DNA of 64,000 bases from Crocinitomix sp. (GTDB lineage: Bacteria > Bacteroidota > Bacteroidia > Flavobacteriales_D > Crocinitomicaceae), in assembly GCA_013138735.1 (NCBI GenBank), contig WTCE01000019.1, positions 62,001 to 126,000 on the forward strand, given 5' to 3'. The notes under the pieces were generated by a model, which was not told the DNA's origin, ran no database searches, and saw only the letters and a program-made list of their open reading frames with translations. A program made the translations under genes and the position numbers. Numbering within the stretch: the stretch's first letter is position 1; the number at the start of each line of letters is the position of its first letter. Below are positions 8,327 through 16,914 of this stretch, in pieces.

Positions 8327-9073
8327 ATGAATTTTTTTAAAAAGCTATTTAACACTGGTCCTAAACTTCCGCCTCTAGACCTATCGATTTTAGGAACAGA
8401 TCTGCACAGCCATTTAATTCCTGGAATTGATGACGGTTCAAAGTCATTAGAAGATTCTATTGCAATGCTGAAAAAATTTGCAGCATTAGGCTATAAGAAA
8501 GTCATTACCACTCCACATGTGATGAGTGATTTTTACCGCAATTCGCCCGAAACGATTCTCGGCGGACTTGAAACGGTTAAAAACGAATTGAATAAACAAG
8601 GAATCAATATTGAGATAGAAGCGGCGGCTGAGTATTATTTAGATTTTCATTTGAACGATTTAATAAAAGAAGAAAGGGTTTTGACTTTTGGAGATCGTTA
8701 TGTGCTTTTTGAGCTGTCTTTTTCTCAAGAGCAACCGAATGTGAACCAAACAGTATTCGAACTTATTACGGAAGGTTACAAGCCGATTTTAGCGCATGTA
8801 GAACGTTATCCATTCTATAATAACAATTGGGAACGGATTCAAGAATTTAGAGATCGTGGGGTTTTATTGCAACTAAACATGTTATCACTCACAGGACATT
8901 ATGGCCCGCAAGTAAAACGCATGGCCGAGTTATTAATTGAGCGTGATTGGATAGATGTTATCGGCTCGGATTGTCACCATTTTCAGCATTTAGAAATGAT
9001 TGATCAAATGCGTACTAATCCATTTTTACACAAATTAGCTGCCAAAGAAAATTTATTGAATAAGTTCCTATAA
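8327..9073 (+). CDS. CpsB/YwqE-type tyrosine-protein phosphatase (PHP fold)
   Basis: 248 residues from the ATG at 8327; the frame is open further up to a TTG at 8276, but MNFFKKLFN is the natural start and a -7 promoter box lies in the upstream stretch. The metal-binding PHP motifs are visible: TDLHSHLIPGIDDG (H-x-H plus D), TTPHVMSDFY, the acidic residue in EAAAEYYLD, LAHVERYPFY and VIGSDCHHFQ. Family members (CpsB, YwqE, Wzb-like in function) are manganese-dependent phosphatases that dephosphorylate the BY-kinase controlling capsule or exopolysaccharide export. No kinase or polysaccharide gene lies next to it, so the partner is elsewhere. It is divergent from the PqqB-like gene. Confidence 0.85.
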   Translation: MNFFKKLFNTGPKLPPLDLSILGTDLHSHLIPGIDDGSKSLEDSIAMLKKFAALGYKKVITTPHVMSDFYRNSPETILGGLETVKNELNKQGINIEIEAAAEYYLDFHLNDLIKEERVLTFGDRYVLFELSFSQEQPNVNQTVFELITEGYKPILAHVERYPFYNNNWERIQEFRDRGVLLQLNMLSLTGHYGPQVKRMAELLIERDWIDVIGSDCHHFQHLEMIDQMRTNPFLHKLAAKENLLNKFL

Positions 9074-9235
9074 ACGCATATTCAAAAGTGCTTCGTTAAT
9101 CCATTTTCTGTCGTTCCATAGAGTATTCAGCCATTTCTATCGATAAGTCAGCCCAAAAACGCTTTAAAAACGCTACATTAGACATGCTCTCCAAAAAGGG
9201 TGTTTAAAATTTAAAAACAAAAAAAATAGAATAAG

Positions 9236-9673
9236 ATGTTTGGATTAGAAGATTTAATGAAGAATGTAGATTTAGGAGACATCCTAGAAAAAGTAGGCTT
9301 ATCTGACAAAGATAAAAAAGAGGTTACCAACCAAGCTGCGGATGCGATTAAGTATCGTACGAATAAGGAAAAGGCAAGAGGAAATGACGGCACAATGGCC
9401 AATCTTTTTTCGGCAAATGACAATAATGAAGACGCGAATAAAGTAGCGAAGAAATTAGAAGGAGATTTAGCGCACAATTTGAAAAACAAATCAGGAATGT
9501 CTGAAAGCATTATTGATAAAATCAAATCTGCTGTAATGAGCAAAGTAATGGGCAGTTTTACTGGTGATGCAGCAAAAAGTGGCGACAAAGAAGGAAACGG
9601 ACTAATGGATATGTTTACTGATAACGATATGATTAGTGGTTTAAAAAGCAAATTAGGCGGATTCTTTAAATAA
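9236..9673 (+). CDS. Small highly charged protein of unknown function
   Basis: 145 residues, rich in Asp, Lys, Asn and Gly, with no signal peptide and no membrane segment. It starts MFGLEDLMKNVDLGDILEKV and ends GLKSKLGGFFK; the two ends both look like short amphipathic helices. The middle is low-complexity (ANLFSANDNNEDANKVAKKL). The codon pattern and the strong terminator right after the stop support a real gene, transcribed alone. I do not recognise the family; it faintly recalls DUF937-type glycine/helix proteins but this is not firm. The 160 bases upstream, between it and the phosphatase gene, show nothing clear. Confidence 0.7.
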   Translation: MFGLEDLMKNVDLGDILEKVGLSDKDKKEVTNQAADAIKYRTNKEKARGNDGTMANLFSANDNNEDANKVAKKLEGDLAHNLKNKSGMSESIIDKIKSAVMSKVMGSFTGDAAKSGDKEGNGLMDMFTDNDMISGLKSKLGGFFK

Positions 9674-9697
9674 GAATTGACATTTAAATAAAAATTT

Positions 9698-9729
9698 GGG
9701 CGTTTAGCAGAGCTAGGCGCCCTTTTTTT
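9698..9729 (+). terminator. Intrinsic terminator after the small charged protein gene
   Basis: An 11-base-pair stem (9698-9708 with 9712-9722, two G-U wobbles in the plus-strand RNA) closes a 3-base loop and is followed by seven T residues (9723-9729). This is the clearest rho-independent terminator in the window, and the wobbles favour the plus-strand direction. Confidence 0.9.
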
Positions 9730-9852
9730 GTTCATGAATTTGAAACCTTGTTAAGCATAACACAAAACATGCGCCTCCTTGCTCCATCAAGAATTTTTAT
9801 CCCTTGAATTACTTATATTTAGGAAGCATTTAAATCCTCACAATAATACAGC

Positions 9853-11067
9853 ATGAAAAAAATCGTATTTCTAATTTCTATCTTCCTATTTGCTCAAAGT
9901 TCAATTGGGCAAGATGAGTGGGAAAGTAATATTACATTCGCACCCGGACAAACACTTAAGGACATTTTAGCGATAAGTCCAACAACCATTTATGGCATTA
10001 GCGCCCTGTATAGTGGAACCGCTTTGAATGTAAAAAAGACTGTTGATAATGGCGATAATTGGGTGGAGCAGTATGCAGGCCATACATCCATGAATTACTA
10101 TGAACTTGCCAGCCCAGATAGTGTTGACATTTTCGCAGTTGCAAACGGCGGGATCATTATTCATAATTCGGGCGGGGAAACATGGGCAACAGTTGCGTCT
10201 GGCACCACAGAGAATTTGAGAACAATTTGTTTTGTAAATAGCACTATTGGTTTTATTGGTGGAGATGGTGGCACGATACTTAAAACAACTGACGGAGGTG
10301 CAACATGGATAGATTTGGAGGCGACATTGGACGCACCCTACTCTCCATTATGCTTGGAAATGATAAATGAAACGCAAGGTTTTCTTGGAGGTCATAGTTT
10401 TTTACAAGTCACTTTTGACGGCGGACTCAATTGGACTTTTGTTGATGGATTTGCACCAGGCGACGGAACATTTGCTTTCCGAGAGATTCAATTCATCAAT
10501 AATAATTTAGCCTTTGCATGCGGAGATCAAGGAGCGATATGGATTTCAGAAGATGGTGGATTAACATGGACTTTGCAAGAAACAGGAACAACAGAATCGA
10601 TTCAAGACATTAGAATGATAGATGAAAATATTGGCTTCGCTTGTGGTTTTAATGGTGTTGCTATTCGAACTGAGGATGCTGGGGAAACATGGACGAACGT
10701 GGCCACGGACATTTCCGAAAATTTCTACACGCTAGATTTTCATGAAAGCAGAGGATATATGGGCAGTTATTTTGGAACCGTTTTAACCTTCGAATTTATC
10801 TCACCTGGTGTTTCCATATCGGAGTTCAAGAATCATGAGCTTAGCATTTATCCAAACCCAAGTGTTGAATCCATTACGTTTAGTGGTGTTAGTTTAGTTG
10901 ACATTTCTAGAATTGAAGTCATTCAAATGAATGGTGAAGTTGTTCTTGAAATTAGTACGCCTGCACAAAACACAATAGATTGTTCGGGATTGGAAAGTGG
11001 CACTTATATTGTTCGGATTCATGAGCAGGATGGTGGGATTGTGAGTCGATCTTTCATCAAAAAATAG
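9853..11067 (+). CDS. Secreted Ycf48/BNR-repeat beta-propeller protein with T9SS sorting domain
   Basis: 404 residues. Residues 1-19 form a signal peptide ending SSIGQ. The body has repeated blades of the type GGTILKTTDGGATWIDLE, FVDGF and GAIWISEDGGLTWTLQETG, the BNR/Asp-box signature shared with the photosystem II stability factor Ycf48/HCF136. In Bacteroidota, such propellers are secreted proteins unrelated to photosynthesis. The last 75 or so residues (SIYPNPSVESITF, IEVIQMNGEVV, LESGTYIVRI, SRSFIKK) are a type A T9SS C-terminal domain, which directs export across the outer membrane and anchoring to the cell surface. Its substrate or role is unknown. It stands alone on the plus strand between the terminator at 9729 and the FGE gene. 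Confidence 0.85.
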   Translation: MKKIVFLISIFLFAQSSIGQDEWESNITFAPGQTLKDILAISPTTIYGISALYSGTALNVKKTVDNGDNWVEQYAGHTSMNYYELASPDSVDIFAVANGGIIIHNSGGETWATVASGTTENLRTICFVNSTIGFIGGDGGTILKTTDGGATWIDLEATLDAPYSPLCLEMINETQGFLGGHSFLQVTFDGGLNWTFVDGFAPGDGTFAFREIQFINNNLAFACGDQGAIWISEDGGLTWTLQETGTTESIQDIRMIDENIGFACGFNGVAIRTEDAGETWTNVATDISENFYTLDFHESRGYMGSYFGTVLTFEFISPGVSISEFKNHELSIYPNPSVESITFSGVSLVDISRIEVIQMNGEVVLEISTPAQNTIDCSGLESGTYIVRIHEQDGGIVSRSFIKK

Positions 11068-11247
11068 AGGATGAGGTTTTGCAGGTATTGTGTTAGGCTC
11101 CAGATTTCTGCAGTAGTATTGGGGTTGTGACGTACGCACACGAAAGGATTGACTTCGTCGAATTGCATTTCGTGCGGTAACGCGGGAATTAAACTCCGTA
11201 ACTTTTTGAAAAAAGTAAGTTATTTGTTTGCATAAATAATTAAACCT

Positions 11248-12240
11248 ATGAATGTTAAAACTTTCCCTCTTATAATAGTTTGTTTATTCTTATTCTCGTC
11301 AGTTGGATTTTCAGGAGCCACTGATTCACTCAAAATAATCGAAAAAAAGAATAAAAAATTTTTAAAGAACTACCCCGACAATGTTTTTATTCCTGCGGGA
11401 ACAACAACTGTGGCCGTAACAGAAGGAGAATCAATTGCCGCAAACCTCATGAATTCTGTATTTTCGGTTGACAATTACTTTATGAAAAAAGGTGAAGTAA
11501 CAAATAGTGATTATTTAGCATTTCTGAATTACTGCAGGACGAAAGATACATCCACCTATGTAAAAGCACTGCCAGACACCTTGGTTTGGAGAACACCCTT
11601 GGCCTATAACGAACCCTATGTAGAATACTATTTGCGACACCCATCCTATCAAACTTACCCAGTAGTTGGCGTTTCATATCAACAAGCGAAATTATTTTGC
11701 GAATGGTTAACAAAAAAGTACAATCAAAATCCAGAACGCGTATTTAAAAAGGTAGTTTATAGGTTACCAACACAATATGAGTGGGTATATGCTGCCCAAG
11801 GAGGAAGCGGAAGGGCAATTTATCCATGGAACGGTGAATACATGCGGGCAAGTAATGGAGATCTGATGGCAAATTGTTTACGTTTTGGCACCGAAGATGT
11901 TTACAGAGACACACTCTATGAAAAAGATTATAAGGGTGAATTTAAAGAAGTTTACATTTACCGAACAGCACCGCACCGCTGTAGAAGTGCAGCATGCGCT
12001 ATAGATCACACAGCAGATATTACCGCACCAGCAGTATCCTATCGGCCCAGTCCTTATGGTTTATATAATATGGCAGGAAATGTATGTGAAATGGTTGAAG
12101 AAATTGGAATCACACATGGTGGCAGTTGGAGAGATCCGGGAGCATATTTACAAAATTCTGCCCGACAATTTTATAAAGGAGAGAATTCTGCATCATCTAA
12201 AAGAGGATTTCGATATGTGATTGAGGTGCTAGAATATTAA
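11248..12240 (+). CDS. Exported FGE-sulfatase-fold protein, GldK/GldJ-like, non-catalytic
   Basis: 330 residues with an N-terminal signal (FPLIIVCLFLFSSVGFSG). The rest is a formylglycine-generating-enzyme/SUMF1 fold: VFIPAGTTTVAV, YFMKKGEVTNSDYLAFL, YPVVGVSYQQAKLFCEWL, YRLPTQYEWVYAAQGG, YGLYNMAGNVCEMV and THGGSWRDPGAYLQNSARQF. These are the order and motifs of GldK/GldJ and related T9SS or gliding proteins. The catalytic cysteine pair that true FGE enzymes carry near their C-terminus is not visible in the GGSW...ARQF region, so I expect a structural or scaffolding role. GldJ and GldK are lipoproteins, whereas no lipobox cysteine is seen here, so this is a relative and not GldJ or GldK itself. 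No gldLMN genes are present nearby. Confidence 0.75.
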   Translation: MNVKTFPLIIVCLFLFSSVGFSGATDSLKIIEKKNKKFLKNYPDNVFIPAGTTTVAVTEGESIAANLMNSVFSVDNYFMKKGEVTNSDYLAFLNYCRTKDTSTYVKALPDTLVWRTPLAYNEPYVEYYLRHPSYQTYPVVGVSYQQAKLFCEWLTKKYNQNPERVFKKVVYRLPTQYEWVYAAQGGSGRAIYPWNGEYMRASNGDLMANCLRFGTEDVYRDTLYEKDYKGEFKEVYIYRTAPHRCRSAACAIDHTADITAPAVSYRPSPYGLYNMAGNVCEMVEEIGITHGGSWRDPGAYLQNSARQFYKGENSASSKRGFRYVIEVLEY

Positions 12241-12392
12241 GGGGTTAGATAGCTGCGCATTTCGATTTCGATTTGATTAGGGAATGATTCATTGTTAGTG
12301 TCAACTGCACAACATTAAAAAATGTAACATGCACAGAATTACAAATCCTGCACAGCATACTAAATACATCAAGAAAGCTTTAGGAACCTTGC

Positions 12393-12818
12393 CTATTGCT
12401 TGACAAAAGTATAAGTATAGTAATCCTGTGAATTACCAGATCTTAATGTCATATTATCTTTATCCAATTCTAGAATTTGATAAGTTCTGTCGGAATAAGT
12501 TGGTGATGACCAAGAAGTCATTTCCAAAACAGAACCATCATCCGAAACCGTATAATCATACGCATAGTTGGTGTTACTTGGTGAAGAAATTACCCAAGAA
12601 GTTTCGCATCCTTTATTCTTAGAAAGCTTACAATCGCCAAATGTTGCATGCAAAACGGTTGTATATTCATCATCTACACTTACCACAACCTCTCCATCAC
12701 TAACGACTTCTAAAGTAGTTGCGAGCCATGTACCTTCCAATTTATTTACAGAACGTTGGTCTTTCGAACAGGCAAAGAGTAAAACAGGCAATAATAATAA
12801 AACGAATAGCTTTTTCAT
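12393..12818 (-). CDS. Lipocalin-like lipoprotein
   Basis: 141 residues from the ATG at 12818 (MKKLFVLLLLPVLLFAC); an upstream in-frame ATG at 12836 would add MTQFNY before the signal and is less likely. The lipobox LLFAC gives a lipidated cysteine at residue 17. The mature part (KLEGTWLATTLEVVSDGEVV, GSVLEMTSWSSPTYSDRTYQ, ILELDKDNMTLRS) has the beta-strand pattern of Bacteroidota lipocalin-like domains, small outer-membrane-anchored beta barrels that often bind lipids or form part of stress responses. The ligand is unknown. It lies upstream of yqeY on the chromosome map but downstream in transcription, 46 bases past the yqeY stop, so the two may share a transcript. Confidence 0.75.
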   Translation of the reverse strand: MKKLFVLLLLPVLLFACSKDQRSVNKLEGTWLATTLEVVSDGEVVVSVDDEYTTVLHATFGDCKLSKNKGCETSWVISSPSNTNYAYDYTVSDDGSVLEMTSWSSPTYSDRTYQILELDKDNMTLRSGNSQDYYTYTFVKQ

Positions 12819-12881
12819 ATAATTGAATTGAGTCATACACTCTAATACACGAAAAAAACTTAGAAAAGGTTTGTGAAAACC

Positions 12882-13331
12882 TTATTTATTCAACTCCTCT
12901 TTTACGATTGTTGAAATTAATTTCCCGTCTGCCTTGCCATTTAATTGACCCATAATTGGCCCCATTACTTTACCGATATCTTGAGGACCAGAAGCACCCA
13001 TTGCTGCAATTTTATCTTGCACTACTTTTCGAACGTCAGCCTCAGACATCATTTCGGGCATATAGACTTTAATGATTTCGGCTTGCGCTTTCTCATCAAC
13101 CGCCAAATCTTCTCTTCCTTCTTTCATGTACAAATCGTATGTATCGATACGTTGTTTGTATAATTTCATCACGATCTTATTGGCTGCTTCATCAGAAACT
13201 TTGCCATCACCACCACTTGTAGCCTCTAACAACAATTTAGATTTCACATCTCTCAATGCTGCTAATTTATCCTTGTCACGCGCTTTCATTGCGGTTTTTA
13301 TATCGTCGTTTATTCTGTCGGTTAAGCTCAT
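12882..13331 (-). CDS. GatB/YqeY domain protein
   Basis: 149 residues, the usual length for free-standing YqeY proteins. Motifs include MKARDKDKLAALRDVKSKLL near the N-terminus, YKQRIDTYDLYMKEGREDLA in the centre and VMGPIMGQLNGKADGKLIS near the C-terminus. The domain is the tRNA-binding tail of GatB, the amidotransferase subunit that makes Gln-tRNA or Asn-tRNA. The stand-alone form is of uncertain role, possibly tRNA binding or quality control. It is the last gene after ftsZ on the same strand; this ftsA-ftsZ-yqeY order is common in Bacteroidota. A hairpin terminator and a simple-repeat tract lie between ftsZ and this gene, so it probably has its own promoter. Confidence 0.9.
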   Translation of the reverse strand: MSLTDRINDDIKTAMKARDKDKLAALRDVKSKLLLEATSGGDGKVSDEAANKIVMKLYKQRIDTYDLYMKEGREDLAVDEKAQAEIIKVYMPEMMSEADVRKVVQDKIAAMGASGPQDIGKVMGPIMGQLNGKADGKLISTIVKEELNK

Positions 13332-13337
13332 TTTATT

Positions 13338-13430
13338 TTAGTCCTTAGTCGTTAGTAATTAGTATCTAGTACTGAGTATCCAGTACTTGGTACTTAGACT
13401 GCTCGCGTAGCTCGCGGTTAGTATTTACTG
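13338..13430. repeat. Simple TTAGTC/TAGTACT repeat tract upstream of yqeY
   Basis: A run of short related words (TTAGTC, TTAGTA, TAGTACT, CTTGGTACTTAG) begins six bases before the yqeY start codon. It is one of about eight such tracts in the window that abut start codons. It also holds a GCTCGCGTAGCTCGCGG word like the TCGCTTCGCTG words at 20443 and 50445. Confidence 0.7.
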
Positions 13431-13546
13431 TTCACTGCGAAGATAGTGATTTTTTGAGATTGTAATCAAAACCAAGAGCAACTAGGAAACATATACTTAT
13501 TTCAAAAACAATGGTTCCTTACTAAAACTGGTTAAGCCTCAAACCC

Positions 13547-13580
13547 AAAGTGCCTCCTGGAATAATCCAAGAGGCACTTT
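13547..13580 (-). terminator. Probable terminator of the ftsZ transcript
   Basis: The arms 13547-13560 and 13567-13580 pair over 14 bases around a 6-base loop. The single imperfect pair is G-U in the minus-strand RNA and C-A in the plus-strand RNA, which fits a signal for the minus-strand ftsZ transcript ending at 13634. The T-tract after it is weak. A 13-base direct repeat (CTAAAACTGGTTA at 13522-13534 and 13581-13593) brackets the hairpin. Confidence 0.6.
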
Positions 13581-13633
13581 CTAAAACTGGTTATACCCCT
13601 AACCAATTTGGGTATTTCAAAAATTAAATAGCT

Positions 13634-15223
13634 TTAATCCACATTGTCATGTAAAAATGAATTATTGTCTTTCAAACCACCAGCTTCGCCATCACTTTCA
13701 CCAGAAAGTGTAAACTTGCTCATGCTTTCTTCAGACGAATGTGGTAAATCATCAATTTGAATGTTCTTACGTTTATATGCAGGCTCTTTTTCCAAATCAG
13801 AAATTCCTGTTGAAGATTTTAACTTAGAAGTATAAGCCTGAATTCTCTCCATTCTTTCTTTCGCTCTAGCTTGTTGCTCTTCTTGCGGAAGAACTTGCTT
13901 TGGCTTAATGGTAGTCATTTCTACTTTCTCTTCTAAATCGTCCGTTAAATAATGACGCACAACTTCATCCGCATCAACCGCCTCAACTTTTGGTGTTTTT
14001 GGTGGCGCTTCTGACTTCGCAGATTCTGACGAAAAGGACCAATTAATTTCAGTTTGTGGCTTATCCTCAACTGATTCTTCAGTTTTTAAGAACGGCGCCG
14101 TCTCAACTTCTGGCTCAACTCCTTTAGGCGGCTCTTCAGCCTTAGCATCTTGCCAAGCGTTCGATTGTGTTGGCTTTTCAATTGGTTCAGAAATCATAGT
14201 CGGAACATTATCGTCGTCCAAGCTCACTACCTTTTTCTCAGGTGCTTTTTCAAACCCTGTAATTGGTTGTGAATTAAATCCTGTTGCAATTAGCGTTACA
14301 CAAATTCCATCACCTAACGATTCATCATGTCCATGTCCCCAAATCACATCTGCAGTAGCCCCTGCTTCATCTTGAATGTAATCGGTAATCTCACCTATTT
14401 CATCCATTAAAATTTCTTTGCTACCGTATGTAATATTTAAAAGCACATATTTGGCGCCTCGTATATCATTATCGTTCAATAAAGGAGAAGCAAGTGAAGT
14501 ACGTACAGCCTCAATAGCTCTGTTTTCACCTTCGGCAACAGCAGAACCCATTATAGCAACACCACTATTTCGCATTACAGTGCTAACGTCGTTAAAATCA
14601 ACATTGACCATTCCAGTTACAGAAATCACTTCAGCAATTCCTTTAGCGGCAATTGCCAAAACATCATCCGCTTGCGCAAATGCGTTTCCTAGGGAAAGGT
14701 TTCCAAACATTTCACGTAAACGATCATTGTTAATAATAAGCAATGTGTCAACGTTCTTACGCATTTCTTCCAACCCTTCCTCGGCTTGTAATTTTCTTTT
14801 TCTTCCTTCAAAGCTGAATGGTACAGTTACGATACCAACAGTTAAGATGCCCATGTCTTTCGCCACTTTGGCGATAACAGGTGCTGCACCCGTTCCTGTT
14901 CCACCACCCATTCCTGCAGTGATGAAAACCATTTTAGTATTCGTTTGTAAAAACGCTTTGATGTCCTCAATATTTTCGATTGCGGCATTTTTGCCAATTT
15001 CAGGAATAGCACCAGCACCCCTACCTTCGGTAAGACTAGCACCCAATTGCATTTTAATTGGAACAGGACTAATGTCTAAGGCTTGTTGATCTGTATTACA
15101 AATCACAAAATCCACCCCTTTAATTCCCTGATTATACATGTGGTTAACTGCGTTTCCGCCACCACCACCCACACCAATAACTTTGATGATTGATGATTGA
15201 TCTTTTGGTATATCAAATTCCAT
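13634..15223 (-). CDS. ftsZ: Cell division protein FtsZ
   Basis: FtsZ is the tubulin-like GTPase that assembles the division ring. I place the start at the ATG at 15223 (MEFDIPKDQSSIIKVIGVGG), the typical Bacteroidota FtsZ opening; the frame runs 28 codons further up to 15307 (MESWMFRSK...), which would be an unusual extension. From 15223 the protein is 529 residues. The G-box GVGGGGGNAV is at 18-26, the tubulin signature GGGTGTG at 106-112, and the T7 synergy loop NVDFNDV at 207-213. After the globular core (about 330 residues) comes a long, acidic, proline-rich linker and a C-terminal peptide ending NSFLHDNVD, a tail characteristic of Bacteroidota FtsZ and the likely contact for FtsA. It follows ftsA, with 174 bases between. 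Confidence 0.97.
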   Translation of the reverse strand: MEFDIPKDQSSIIKVIGVGGGGGNAVNHMYNQGIKGVDFVICNTDQQALDISPVPIKMQLGASLTEGRGAGAIPEIGKNAAIENIEDIKAFLQTNTKMVFITAGMGGGTGTGAAPVIAKVAKDMGILTVGIVTVPFSFEGRKRKLQAEEGLEEMRKNVDTLLIINNDRLREMFGNLSLGNAFAQADDVLAIAAKGIAEVISVTGMVNVDFNDVSTVMRNSGVAIMGSAVAEGENRAIEAVRTSLASPLLNDNDIRGAKYVLLNITYGSKEILMDEIGEITDYIQDEAGATADVIWGHGHDESLGDGICVTLIATGFNSQPITGFEKAPEKKVVSLDDDNVPTMISEPIEKPTQSNAWQDAKAEEPPKGVEPEVETAPFLKTEESVEDKPQTEINWSFSSESAKSEAPPKTPKVEAVDADEVVRHYLTDDLEEKVEMTTIKPKQVLPQEEQQARAKERMERIQAYTSKLKSSTGISDLEKEPAYKRKNIQIDDLPHSSEESMSKFTLSGESDGEAGGLKDNNSFLHDNVD

Positions 15224-15397
15224 ATCGCTGTTTTTAGAAATAAGATCGATTTGCTCCTGTATGAAAGACGAAAGATTTCTTTTTGACCTAAACATCCAAC
15301 TTTCCATGTAAACTCTTCGAACTTAATCTTTTATTTTTTCTTATTTGTCAACATAAAATCAAACGACTTTATGTTTATTGTCTTTAATTTTTACTCT

Positions 15398-16693
15398 CTA
15401 ATCTTCCTCCTCAAACCAAGTTCTACTCTTGGTTAAAATCTTTTCAAAGAAACTTCCTTTTGTTTTTGACGAGTGATTCTTCGCCGCATTTTCATTTGTT
15501 GAATTTGTTGCATTTGATTCTGCGCCTAAGTTTCTATATGAATCTTGGAATCCTTTAATCACTAATCCAATACCTGTGGAATACATTGGACTAGTAATAT
15601 TGTCCACTAAGGTTGTTGGCGCTAAATGTTCGTTAGGATAACCTATTCTTGTATCCATTCCTGTGATATATTCAAACAACTGCGTAATATGCTTTAGTTG
15701 AGCTCCACCACCGGTCACTACAATTCCTCCAATCAGTTTCTTTTCAAATCCTGAGTTTTTAATCTCATAATATACATGCTCAATAATCTCTTCCATTCTC
15801 GCTTGAATGATTGAGGCTAAATTGCGCACAGATATTTCTTTTGGTTCACGCCCTCTTAATCCTGGGATGCAAACAATTTCATTTTCTTGACATTCGCTTG
15901 CTAATGCAGATCCAAACTTCACTTTTAAAAGTTCTGCTTGACGTTTCATTATAGTGCAACCTTCTTTAATATCTTCCGAAATAATATTACCTCCGAAAGG
16001 AATAACTGCCGTGTGACGAATAATGCCATCTTGGAACATTGCAATATCCGTTGTTCCACCGCCTATATCCACCAAAACAACTCCAGCTTCTTTCTCCTCT
16101 TCACTCAAGACTGCTTCTGAAGATGCCAATGGTTCTAAAATCATTTCATCCACTTCTAAACCACCTTTATCAACACATTTTTTAATGTTTTTAGCAGCAG
16201 CAATTTGCCCAGTAATGATATGGAAATTCGCCTCAAGACGAACCCCAGCCATACCAATTGGATCTTTAATTCCTTGTTCAGAATCTACAATATACTCCTG
16301 TGGTAAAACGTGAATAATTTCCTCACCTGGTTGCATTACCAATTTGTACATATCCTCAATCAACGCATCTACATCCGTTTGGTTAATTTCACGATCTAAA
16401 TCATCACGAATCAACATTCCACGGTGTTGTAAGCTATTGATATGCTGTCCAGCAATACCGACATTTACTACACGCACCTGTAATTCTCCTTCTACTCTAC
16501 TCTCTGCCTCTTCTACTGCAGCACGAATCGATTGTACCGTTTTTTCAATATTCGAAACAACGCCACGTGTTACACCAACACTCTCGGATTTACCCATTGA
16601 CAAAATTTCAATTTTATCATGTTCAGTTTTTCTTCCGACAATGCAAGCAATCTTTGTGGTCCCTATATCTAATCCTACAACAATTTCTGACAT
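15398..16693 (-). CDS. ftsA: Cell division protein FtsA
   Basis: 431 residues; the actin-like ATPase that tethers FtsZ filaments to the membrane. Phosphate-1 motif DIGTTK is at residues 9-14, phosphate-2 DIGGGTTDIAMF begins at 209, and the C-terminal adenosine motif is GGIVVTGGGAQL. The last stretch (GSFFEKILTKSRTWFEEED) is the amphipathic membrane-targeting helix, preceded by a serine/asparagine-rich linker as usual. The gene follows ftsQ at 221 bases, a larger gap than elsewhere in the cluster. That gap holds repeated words such as TTTGTCTTTG and GTTAGATC but no gene that I can see. Confidence 0.96.
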   Translation of the reverse strand: MSEIVVGLDIGTTKIACIVGRKTEHDKIEILSMGKSESVGVTRGVVSNIEKTVQSIRAAVEEAESRVEGELQVRVVNVGIAGQHINSLQHRGMLIRDDLDREINQTDVDALIEDMYKLVMQPGEEIIHVLPQEYIVDSEQGIKDPIGMAGVRLEANFHIITGQIAAAKNIKKCVDKGGLEVDEMILEPLASSEAVLSEEEKEAGVVLVDIGGGTTDIAMFQDGIIRHTAVIPFGGNIISEDIKEGCTIMKRQAELLKVKFGSALASECQENEIVCIPGLRGREPKEISVRNLASIIQARMEEIIEHVYYEIKNSGFEKKLIGGIVVTGGGAQLKHITQLFEYITGMDTRIGYPNEHLAPTTLVDNITSPMYSTGIGLVIKGFQDSYRNLGAESNATNSTNENAAKNHSSKTKGSFFEKILTKSRTWFEEED

Positions 16694-16914
16694 ACTATTC
16701 TTTTTAGATGTTAGATCGTTCCCAAACTTCGTTTGTTATCTGTTAGATCAAAGACAAAAGATTTCGATTTGACTCGTCGTTCCTTTGTTTTAAAATCCGA
16801 AAGAAATACTTTCTAACGCCTGTTATTTTTTCTTTTTTTGACTTCGAATCCTTATGCAAAATTTGACGGACTATTAAATCCATCATGCCATCTTTGATCT
16901 TTTGTCTTTGTTCC

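Noticed and set aside
14418-15089. Long plus-strand frame of 223 codons inside ftsZ
   Set aside because: It is the antisense shadow of a strongly conserved gene and has the residue bias expected of a reverse-strand frame.
15224-15307. Upstream ATG that would give FtsZ a 28-residue N-terminal extension
   Set aside because: Bacteroidota FtsZ proteins usually start MEFDxPKDxSSIIKVIG, exactly at 15223; the extension has no known counterpart.
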